Shown here piece by piece: positions 8,023 through 12,786 of a DNA stretch of 16,303 bases (the first letter of the stretch is position 1; each line of letters starts with the position of its first letter). Position numbers and translations under genes: made by a program. Source of the stretch: an uncultured Kiritimatiellota bacterium (GTDB taxonomy: Bacteria; Verrucomicrobiota; Kiritimatiellia; RFP12; UBA1067); assembly GCA_934654805.1 (NCBI GenBank), contig CAKUGW010000069.1:1-16303 (forward strand). The letters run 5' to 3'. The notes beneath the pieces were generated by a model that saw only the letters and a program-made list of their open reading frames with translations, did not search any database and was not told the origin of the DNA.

Positions 8023-9048
8023 ATGATGCGCTCACCCAATCTCTATCTCGTCTGGCTTGAATGGCCGGAGAAGTGCTTCCGCGCGGATGCGGAGGCGCTT
8101 CGCGTCCTGAAGGGACTTGTCCCGGCGGGCGGCCGCATCGTCCGCGCGCGCACCGAGGCCGCATTCCTGCGTCAGCTGCCGCAGGCGACGCACGTCGTCA
8201 CATGGCACTTCAGGAAGGACTGGTTCGCCTTGGCCCCGAAACTGAAGGTGCTGGCGACGCCGGGGGCGGGCCGCGAACTCGTCTCGCTGGAGGCGCCGAA
8301 GGGCGTCACGCTTCATTTCGGACGCTTCCACGGCGCGATCATGGCCGAGACGGTCGCGGCGTTCGTCCTCGCGTGGGCGCGCGGCTTCTTCGCCGTGCGC
8401 GACTATGCGGGCTACGGCGGGACGCAGAAGTCGGCTGTGCCGAACTGGCCGCGCGCGGAACTGAGCGACCGGTGCTTCACGGTTGCGGGCACGAAGGCCG
8501 TGATTGTCGGCTACGGACGCGTCGGCGGGGCCATTGGCGCGAAGCTGGAGGCGCTGGGCGTCGCGGTGAAGGGGTTTTCGCGCCGCAACATGAGGGATCT
8601 CGACGCCGCGCTCAAGACGGCGGACTGGCTGGTTCTCGCCCTGCCGAGCGACACGGGGACGGACGACTTCCTTTCGCGCGTCCGCCTGCGCAAGCTGCCG
8701 CGCCGTGCGGTCGTCATCAACGTCGGGCGCGGCAACGCGATTGACGAGGCCGCGCTCGTCGAGGCCCTGCGGACAGGGCGTCTCGCCGGCGCGTACCTGG
8801 ACGTCTTCAGGTCCGAGCCCGGCCCGCTGCAGCAAATCGTGGGGACAGGCCCCGTTCAAATCGTGGGGACAGGCCCCCGAGAACGTGGGGACAGGCCCCG
8901 CCGAAACAGGGGGGGCGGCCCCGGAATTTTGGGGACAGACCCCACGGAGCTGCCTCGAAACCTGATCAGAATGCCGCATTCCTCGGCGTTTTCGCGCGAT
9001 TACCTGAAACGGTGCTTCTTGGAGCTGAAAGATGACGGGTGTCTTTGA
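8023..9048 (+). CDS. D-isomer-specific 2-hydroxyacid dehydrogenase with an in-frame repeat insertion
   Basis: 341 residues. The NAD(P)-binding motif is VIVGYGRVGGAIG (Gly163, Gly165, Gly168). The catalytic set is complete: Arg236 in NVGRGNAIDE, Glu266 in DVFRSEP and His320 in MPHSSAFS. The family reduces 2-oxoacids or oxidises D-2-hydroxyacids in the cytoplasm; the substrate is unknown. The odd part is the stretch from Glu266 to His320. It spans 54 residues where family members usually have about 19 (for example the EPLPPESPLW...TPH pattern of GhrA-type enzymes). The extra residues are encoded by the GGGGACAG-CCCC repeat array at 8839-8943, and the frame is kept through to a normal C-terminus. 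The start is ATG 8023 or the adjacent ATG 8026. It overlaps tsaE by 17 nt. Confidence 0.86.
   Translation: MMRSPNLYLVWLEWPEKCFRADAEALRVLKGLVPAGGRIVRARTEAAFLRQLPQATHVVTWHFRKDWFALAPKLKVLATPGAGRELVSLEAPKGVTLHFGRFHGAIMAETVAAFVLAWARGFFAVRDYAGYGGTQKSAVPNWPRAELSDRCFTVAGTKAVIVGYGRVGGAIGAKLEALGVAVKGFSRRNMRDLDAALKTADWLVLALPSDTGTDDFLSRVRLRKLPRRAVVINVGRGNAIDEAALVEALRTGRLAGAYLDVFRSEPGPLQQIVGTGPVQIVGTGPRERGDRPRRNRGGGPGILGTDPTELPRNLIRMPHSSAFSRDYLKRCFLELKDDGCL
8839..8943 (+). repeat. Array of five REP-like palindromic units inside the dehydrogenase coding sequence
   Basis: GTGGGGACAGGCCCC is repeated exactly at 8839-8853, 8863-8877 and 8885-8899. A degenerate copy lies at about 8905-8922 (GGGGGGGCGGCCCC), and a variant TTGGGGACAGACCCC at 8929-8943. 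Each unit can fold as a GGGG/CCCC hairpin with a five-base loop. The first two units share CAAATC upstream and are exactly 24 bp apart. They encode QIVGTGPVQIVGTGP in the host protein. The unit size and stem resemble REP elements moved by TnpA-REP/RAYT tyrosine transposases, but no such transposase lies in this window. Confidence 0.85.
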
Positions 9049-9559
9049 GGTCAATTCCGTCGAGGAGACGTGGGCGCTTGCGCGGCGGTTCGCGTCCGAG
9101 CTGAAGCCGGGCGATGTTGTCTGCCTTGAGGGCGATCTCGGCGCGGGCAAGACGACGTTCACGCAGGGGCTCGCCGCCGCGCTCGGCGTCGCCGGGCGTG
9201 TCACGTCCCCGACCTTCTGCCTCGTGCAGGAGCATAGGGGAAAAATAATCGAATCGACGAATAATCGAATAATCGAATCTGGCAAAGGGAATGCGATGTC
9301 GGACGATTCGTCTCATTCGACAAATCGACAAATCGATCATTCGATTATTTCTCCCTTCCTCCTCGTCCACATGGATCTCTACCGCCTCCACGGCGAGGAC
9401 GACGTCTTGGCGATCGGGTGGGAGGACTACCTCGCCGAGGGGGCGATTCTCGTGGTCGAGTGGCCGGAGCGGGCGGGTTCGCTCATCCCGCCGACGGCCA
9501 AGCACATCGTCTTCTCGCACCTGGACGGCGAGGAGCGCCGGCGCTTGGCGTTTTTGTAG
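9032..9559 (+). CDS. tsaE: tRNA threonylcarbamoyladenosine biosynthesis ATPase TsaE with an in-frame insertion
   Basis: 175 residues. TsaE is the small ATPase that supports TsaB/TsaD in making t6A37 on ANN-decoding tRNAs. The signatures are Walker A GDLGAGKTT (34-42), SPTFCLVQE (59-67), HMDLYRL (113-119) and VVEWPERA. In normal TsaE about 12-13 residues separate the Glu of the NEY/QEH motif from the Asp of FDLYR. Here the gap is 48 residues (Glu67 to Asp115). The extra segment, roughly Arg69-Pro108, is low-complexity (Asn, Ser, Ile, His) and is encoded by an AT-rich inverted-repeat element. The frame continues into an intact C-terminus. The start has GGAG 8 nt upstream and lies inside the end of the dehydrogenase gene, implying translational coupling. 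Confidence 0.9.
   Translation: MTGVFEVNSVEETWALARRFASELKPGDVVCLEGDLGAGKTTFTQGLAAALGVAGRVTSPTFCLVQEHRGKIIESTNNRIIESGKGNAMSDDSSHSTNRQIDHSIISPFLLVHMDLYRLHGEDDVLAIGWEDYLAEGAILVVEWPERAGSLIPPTAKHIVFSHLDGEERRRLAFL
9236..9357 (+). repeat. AT-rich inverted-repeat (MITE-like) element inside tsaE
   Basis: AGGGGAAAAATAATCGAAT (9236-9254) is the reverse complement, at 17 of 19 positions, of ATTCGATTATTTCTCCCTT (9339-9357), with a perfect 12-bp core. Inside the arms are 8-bp tandem units: AATAATCG twice on the left and ACAAATCG twice on the right. The segment is far richer in A+T than the flanking gene. Its ends coincide with the extra loop in the TsaE protein, which argues for insertion into an originally normal gene. 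No transposase is encoded within its roughly 120 bp. Confidence 0.82.
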
Positions 9560-9598
9560 CGGGTGCGGATCCGGTTCTGTCAACTGATGTCGCGTTGG

Positions 9599-10723
9599 TC
9601 AGGCCGGGTCCGCGAACAGCGGCGTCTGGCGCTTGCGCCATTCGGCCATCGACAGGCCGGTGTGGCGCTTGAACGCCTTGCGCAGGGCCTGGGGCGTCCG
9701 ATAGCCGCAGAAGTCGGTCAGGCTCAGGATGGATCGGCTGCCGTGCGAAAGCTGGCTGCAGACGGCTTCGATTCGCGTGTTCTGAATCTCTTCCAGGATG
9801 GAGCGGCCCGTCGTCTGCCGAAAGGCGGTCTCGGCCTTGCGGCGGGAGCAGCCGAGGAACGTGACGACTTCTCGTGCCGTCAGCCCGGCGGTGGCGCGTT
9901 CGCGGATGAGCGCGATGGCGGCGGGGATCCTGGGCAGGTGCCGGGCGAAGTGATGCGTCGACGGGCGCGGGCGGATGCAGATGTCGCCGAAGAGGACTTC
10001 GTGGGGCGGACGGCGCCCGCCGAGCGATTCCGACAGGCACTTGGCGGCGAGATAGCCTCCTTGCTCGAAGTCGATGCGGATGCTCGTGAGGCCGGCCGCT
10101 GCGGCCGCATCCGTGTCGTCGGCGGAGATGAGGGCGACGTCTTCCGGCACGCGAAGGCCGCGCGCCCGGAGCCGGGCGAGCAGCCGAAACGCCATCTCGT
10201 CGTTCGCGGCGAAGACGCCGGCGTCGCGGAGATCGGCGCGCCGGACCTCTTCAACGGTCAGCACGTCAGCGGTCGCGCCCGCCTCGGACAGGCGCGCGCA
10301 AAATCCGCGCTCGCGGTGGCCCGACCAGAAGGTCGCCTGGCGGTAGGGCAGGAAGGCGTAGCGGGCGAGGTTGAGCTTCAGCAGCTCGTCGGCCGCCCGG
10401 CGCCCCGTCGCGGCCGAGTCGTGCGCCACGACGCAGCACGTGCGGCCGAACAGGCGCGTGTCCGTGTCGAGGTAGACGACCGGCGTCGAGCCGAACGCGG
10501 TGGGCGGCAGGGCGTTCAGGAGCCTGGTGGCGTTGACGAGGCAGCCGTCCGGCTTCAGGCGGGCGAGCAGGGCGCTGAACCGCGTCGGCGAGTCCGTGAT
10601 CTTCAGGCGGACGATCGACCAGCCGACGGCGGCGGCGAAGCGGCGCGCGCCGGCGAACTTTTCGAGGCAGGTCGCGTGGTCGTGCGAGTCGAGGTAGAGG
10701 ATGAGGGGCGGGCGGTTGGACAT
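9599..10723 (-). CDS. XylR-type AraC-family transcriptional regulator with LacI-like sensor domain
   Basis: 374 residues on the minus strand. Residues 1-270 form a periplasmic-binding-protein-like sensor: ILYLDSHDHATCLEKF at the N-terminus, FAANDEMAFRLL, RVPEDVALISADDTD and LTSIRIDFEQGGYLAAKCL, all typical of the LacI/XylR effector domain. Residues about 280-368 form an AraC-type double helix-turn-helix: GLTAREVVTFLGCSRRKAETAF, then SILSLTDFCGYRTPQALRKAFKRHTG and MAEWRKR. Such proteins bind a sugar and activate or repress catabolic genes. The gene converges on tsaE (39 bp between stops) and is divergent from the AAA/DUF4143 ATPase. Its own promoter has an inverted repeat over the -35, which suggests autoregulation. 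The target sugar cannot be read from the sequence. Confidence 0.93.
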   Translation of the reverse strand: MSNRPPLILYLDSHDHATCLEKFAGARRFAAAVGWSIVRLKITDSPTRFSALLARLKPDGCLVNATRLLNALPPTAFGSTPVVYLDTDTRLFGRTCCVVAHDSAATGRRAADELLKLNLARYAFLPYRQATFWSGHRERGFCARLSEAGATADVLTVEEVRRADLRDAGVFAANDEMAFRLLARLRARGLRVPEDVALISADDTDAAAAAGLTSIRIDFEQGGYLAAKCLSESLGGRRPPHEVLFGDICIRPRPSTHHFARHLPRIPAAIALIRERATAGLTAREVVTFLGCSRRKAETAFRQTTGRSILEEIQNTRIEAVCSQLSHGSRSILSLTDFCGYRTPQALRKAFKRHTGLSMAEWRKRQTPLFADPA

Positions 10724-10730
10724 GGGCGGT

Positions 10731-10760
10731 AGTGTAGCACAAGCACCGCAGACGGGTCAA
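10731..10760 (-). promoter_or_regulatory. Promoter of the XylR-type regulator
   Basis: On the minus strand, TTGACC (10760-10755, five of six matches to TTGACA) is separated by 18 bp from TACACT (10736-10731), which is preceded by TGC as an extended -10. The ATG at 10723 follows after 7 nt (ACCGCCC), so the transcript would be leaderless or nearly so. No Shine-Dalgarno sequence is present. Confidence 0.65.
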
Positions 10761-10777
10761 GGCGGTGTTCTGACCCG
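10753..10777. promoter_or_regulatory. Candidate operator: 7-bp inverted repeat over the regulator's -35
   Basis: CGGGTCA (10753-10759) and TGACCCG (10771-10777) are perfect inverted repeats with an 11-bp gap. The left arm overlaps the -35 of the minus-strand regulator promoter, so a bound protein would block its transcription. Autoregulation is an inference; the dyad is directly visible. Confidence 0.45.
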
Positions 10778-10783
10778 CGTTGG

Positions 10784-10818
10784 TTTACAAATTAGGCACT
10801 TGATGCCGGATTTGTAAA
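10784..10818. promoter_or_regulatory. 35-bp nested palindrome centred on the ATPase gene promoter
   Basis: TTTACAAAT (10784-10792) and ATTTGTAAA (10810-10818) are perfect 9-bp inverted repeats. Nested inside are GGCA (10795-10798) and TGCC (10804-10807) around CTTGA. The two arm pairs are separated by 2-bp mismatched spacers, so the whole is symmetric about position 10801. The -35 hexamer lies in its centre, so it could be an operator or a hairpin-forming recombination site. Confidence 0.6.
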
Positions 10819-10829
10819 AATGGTATAAT
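10800..10829 (+). promoter_or_regulatory. Promoter of the AAA/DUF4143 ATPase gene
   Basis: TTGATG (10800-10805) is followed by an 18-bp spacer and TATAAT (10824-10829), with TGG before it as an extended -10. The candidate starts are GTG 10836 (6 nt after the -10) and ATG 10839 (9 nt after). The transcript should begin at or next to the start codon, and there is no Shine-Dalgarno sequence. Confidence 0.7.
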
Positions 10830-10838
10830 TTGTCCGTG

Positions 10839-12008
10839 ATGATTGAGCGAGAGATTACAGATGTGTTCAGAAAGGCGGTGGCGACGCACCCGGTCGTCAC
10901 GGTCTTTGGTCCGCGTCAAAGCGGCAAGACGACGCTGGTGCGCCACGTCCTGCCGCATTACAACTACGTCAACTTGGAAAACCCACGCGAGCGAAAGCTT
11001 GCCGAAGAGGATCCGGAGGCGTTTTTCGCCCTTCATCCGGCACCTTTGATTGTCGATGAGGTTCAGCGCGTCCCGGAACTGCTGAGCTGGATTCAAGTGC
11101 GTGTGGACGAGTCGGGGAAAAAGGGCGAGTATGTCCTGACCGGTTCGCACCAGCCGCTCTTGAAGGAGAAGGTTTCGCAGTCGCTTGCGGGGCGGACGGC
11201 ACTGATTACGCTCTTGATGTTCTCTCTGTCTGAGTTACAGGCGGCGGGCTGTCGGCTGTCGCGGGACGAGGCCCTTTATCGGGGGTTCTTGCCGCGTGTC
11301 TATTCGGATGGCCTCGACCCGACGACGGCGAACGAGGAGTATTACCGCACGTATGTCGAGCGCGACGTTCGTCAGCTTGTTCAGGTCGAGAACCAGACGG
11401 CATTTGAGACGTTTGTCCGGCTTCTGGCTGGACGTGTCGGACAGGTCGTGAATTTCCAGTCCCTTTCCGACGACATTGGCGTGGACGCCAAGACGCTGAA
11501 GCGGTGGCTGTCCGTCCTTGAGGCGAGCTACGTCGTTGTGCGGCTACAGCCCTATTACCGAAATCTCGGCAAGCGTCTTGTGAAGTCGCCGAAAGTCTAT
11601 TTCACGGACGTGGGCTTGGCGGCGTATCTGCTCGGTATCACGACTGCTGCGCAGATCGGGCGGGATCCGCTGTTCGGCAACCTCTTCGAGAATTTAGTTG
11701 TTCTGGATCTGCTGAAGACGAAGCTCAACTTCCAGTTGCGTCAGGACTTCTACTACATTCGCGACAACGGCGGCGTCGAGGTGGATCTGGTTGTCGAGCA
11801 GAACCGTAAGCTGAACCTTTTGGAGGTGAAGGGGGCGATGACGCCAGACAGCTCGTTTGGAAAGAACATGGAGAAGATTCGGCGCTGCACGGATGACGTG
11901 GTTTCCTGCAACGTAATCTATTCGGGTACAGACTGGCCGCTGAAAGGTGGCGGGCGGTTTGTGAACTATGCACAGGCCGCGCAGCTGCTGCGTGACATGA
12001 AGAATTAA
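10839..12008 (+). CDS. AAA_14/DUF4143 family ATP-binding protein
   Basis: 389 residues from ATG 10839; an in-frame GTG (10836) and a TTG (10830) lie just upstream. Walker A GPRQSGKTT (24-32), Walker B LIVDEVQ (Asp73, Glu74) and the sensor-like YVLTGSHQPLL define the AAA_14 ATPase domain. The C-terminal half is DUF4143: YVERDVRQL, an HTH-like segment (FQSLSDDIGVDAKTLKRWLSVLE), VYFTDVGLAAYLLG, GNLFENLVVLDLLK, and GGVEVDLVVEQ...LLEVK. The last part resembles the acidic/lysine core of PD-(D/E)XK nucleases. The family is widespread in gut anaerobes as stand-alone genes of unknown function. Its coding sequence looks somewhat less GC-rich than its neighbours and it carries a private palindromic promoter. 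Both fit a mobile accessory gene (inference). Confidence 0.88.
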   Translation: MIEREITDVFRKAVATHPVVTVFGPRQSGKTTLVRHVLPHYNYVNLENPRERKLAEEDPEAFFALHPAPLIVDEVQRVPELLSWIQVRVDESGKKGEYVLTGSHQPLLKEKVSQSLAGRTALITLLMFSLSELQAAGCRLSRDEALYRGFLPRVYSDGLDPTTANEEYYRTYVERDVRQLVQVENQTAFETFVRLLAGRVGQVVNFQSLSDDIGVDAKTLKRWLSVLEASYVVVRLQPYYRNLGKRLVKSPKVYFTDVGLAAYLLGITTAAQIGRDPLFGNLFENLVVLDLLKTKLNFQLRQDFYYIRDNGGVEVDLVVEQNRKLNLLEVKGAMTPDSSFGKNMEKIRRCTDDVVSCNVIYSGTDWPLKGGGRFVNYAQAAQLLRDMKN

Positions 12009-12011
12009 TCA

Positions 12012-12037
12012 AGCCTCTTTTCCGCTGCCGTGAGGCT
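12012..12037 (+). terminator. Weak hairpin after the ATPase gene
   Basis: AGCCTC (12012-12017) pairs with GAGGCT (12032-12037) around a 14-base loop immediately after the ATPase stop codon. It is followed by CTTCTG with no real T run, so termination here is only possible, not clear. Confidence 0.3.
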
Positions 12038-12091
12038 CTTCTGCCGCGCTCAAAAATTTGCGCAAAAGTTTCTCTCTGTTGGGAACAGTTC

Positions 12092-12100
12092 TGCTATACT
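12092..12100 (+). promoter_or_regulatory. Extended -10 box of the small secreted protein gene
   Basis: TGC TATACT ends 9 nt before the ATG at 12110. No good -35 is seen. About 30 bp upstream is TTTGCGCAAA (12057-12066), a perfect 10-bp palindrome with the central GCGC typical of LacI-family operators. Confidence 0.6.
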
Positions 12101-12111
12101 GTGCACAGTAT
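12096..12111. promoter_or_regulatory. 16-bp perfect palindrome spanning the -10 box and start codon
   Basis: ATACTGTGCACAGTAT is perfectly self-complementary. It runs from inside the -10 box to the first two bases of the ATG at 12110. A second, outer dyad ACAGTT (12085-12090) / AACTGT (12116-12121) shares nearly the same centre. A dimeric repressor bound here would cover both promoter and start codon. Confidence 0.55.
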
Positions 12112-12385
12112 GTCAAACTGTCATCAGAAGAACCGAAATGCCACGCGGGCGATTCGACGGATCGCTGGGCTTGTCCTTGCCGCAAATCTGTTCGCTGTCC
12201 TGCCCGTTGCCCTTGGGCGAGACGCCGCGCGCCCCTGTGAGAGAAAGGGCGTGGCGCGCCGCGACGTGGACGCGATGCACGCCGTGGATGCGGATGCGGT
12301 GAGTGCGCCTGGCCTTTCGTTTGTCCCTCAACCCGAAACGGTGGAGGTTCTCCGCCGCTATTACAAGGAGCTGAACCAGCGATGA
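12110..12385 (+). CDS. Small secreted protein of unknown function
   Basis: 91 residues from ATG 12110. It starts MSNCHQKNRNATRAIRRIAG, with a basic n-region, then the hydrophobic stretch LVLAANLFAVLPVALG, which makes a plausible Sec signal peptide of about 36 residues. The mature part (about 55 residues) is charged, with a Pro-rich segment (PGLSFVPQPE) and a helical tail ending RRYYKELNQR. I recognise no family. The start is favoured by the promoter 9 nt upstream; GTG 12101 in the same frame would sit directly against the -10. The gene lies between the ATPase and the giant surface protein and could serve the latter, but this is only positional. A non-coding origin is not excluded. Confidence 0.5.
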   Translation: MSNCHQKNRNATRAIRRIAGLVLAANLFAVLPVALGRDAARPCERKGVARRDVDAMHAVDADAVSAPGLSFVPQPETVEVLRRYYKELNQR

Positions 12386-12531
12386 AAGAAATATGCGAAA
12401 AAGTTCAATTGTTAGGAAAAAAAAACAATAACTGCGCCAGTGGCGCGCCGCGCGCGCGGCCGAGCGCCTGTGCGGCGACCGGTGAAAGGCCTTCAGGACT
12501 TCAGGTGAGAGTTGCGTGGCGGTGCGGAATT

Positions 12532-12540
12532 TGGTATCAT
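12532..12540 (+). promoter_or_regulatory. Extended -10 box in the leader of the giant protein gene
   Basis: TGG TATCAT ends 9 nt before ATG 12550, the same spacing as at 10839 and 12110. Transcription from here would give a leader of about 240 nt for the giant gene, starting at the short ORF. Confidence 0.5.
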
Positions 12541-12549
12541 TACCACCAA

Positions 12550-12678
12550 ATGATGAGAAGGCTGTGTTTCGAGAGCATGGGGCGTAAAGCCCTTGTCAGG
12601 CGCGGCAGGAGCCGTATGGGCGCGTTCGCACACGGTTCCAATACCCCCCCCCCCCCATCTATTAGCCAAGGCCTCTGA
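12550..12678 (+). CDS. Possible short leader ORF containing the C13 tract
   Basis: 42 codons from ATG 12550 (a second ATG follows at 12553) to TGA 12676-12678: MMRRLCFESMGRKALVRR, then a basic stretch, then NTPPPPSISQGL. The prolines are encoded by the run of 13 C. No homology is recognised, and coding is supported only by the -10 box placed as for the other leaderless starts. Loss of one C would put the ribosome into a frame open to TAA 12773-12775, whose last bases overlap the Shine-Dalgarno of the giant gene. It may be a regulatory leader peptide or a chance ORF within a structured RNA. Confidence 0.3.
   Translation: MMRRLCFESMGRKALVRRGRSRMGAFAHGSNTPPPPSISQGL
12609..12638 (+). ncRNA. Hairpin resembling group II intron domain V (possible remnant)
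   Basis: GAGCCGT (12609-12615) pairs with ACGGTTC (12632-12638), and GCG/CGC close the tip. The 5' strand GGAGCCGTATG matches the usual bacterial domain V 5' strand with its AGC triad. The 3' strand lacks two bases of the common CACGTACGGTTC and the tip is not GAAA. There is no reverse transcriptase nearby. It is a decayed fragment at best, or coincidence. Confidence 0.25.
12644..12656 (+). repeat. Homopolymeric run of 13 C, possible phase-variation tract
   Basis: Thirteen consecutive C residues lie 130 bp upstream of the start of a giant secreted protein gene and inside the short leader ORF. Poly-C/G runs of this length slip during replication and are classic phase-variation switches for surface proteins. 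The count could also be affected by sequencing or assembly error. Confidence 0.6.
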
Positions 12679-12688
12679 GGGCCTTTGG
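12666..12688 (+). promoter_or_regulatory. Leader hairpin with the short ORF stop codon in its loop
   Basis: CCAAGGCC pairs with GGCC-T-TTGG (one bulged T) around the loop TCTGAG, which contains the TGA that ends the short ORF. No T run follows, so it is not an intrinsic terminator. A ribosome ending or not ending here would change whether the hairpin can form. Confidence 0.4.
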
Positions 12689-12786
12689 ACGGCTGCCGGT
12701 GCGACGCCTGTTGACGTCGTGCAGAGATTCGTCTTGTACAGAACTCACTGTGCATTCGTTGCGAGAAACAAGTAAGGAAGAGTCAC

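Larger units (their letters stand above)
12386..12786 (+). other. 400-base leader/intergenic region upstream of the giant protein gene
   Basis: No ordinary gene is evident here. In order it holds: an A-rich segment with nine consecutive A (about 12420-12428); a GC-only stretch of alternating C and G around 12445-12463 next to a GCGCC-AGT-GGCGC hairpin; an extended -10 box (12532-12540); a short ORF (12550-12678); an intron-domain-V-like hairpin (12609-12638); a run of 13 C; a hairpin containing the ORF stop codon (12666-12688); and a Shine-Dalgarno sequence AAGGAAG (12774-12780) for the gene at 12787. Confidence 0.6.

Noticed and set aside
8839..8943. CRISPR array
   Set aside because: Units are 15 bp, spacing is 22-24 bp and irregular, the spacers are not unique 30-mers, and there are no cas genes; it lies within an open coding frame.
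9565..9613. Bidirectional terminator between tsaE and the convergent regulator (GCGGATCCGG / CCGGGTCCGC)
   Set aside because: The arms are 29 bp apart, no T runs follow on either strand, and the right arm lies inside the regulator coding sequence.
12382..12549. 5' extension of the short leader ORF to ATG 12382, overlapping the stop of the small secreted gene
   Set aside because: The extra codons run through an A9 tract and a GC-only stretch with no protein-like features. The -10 box sits just before 12550 instead.
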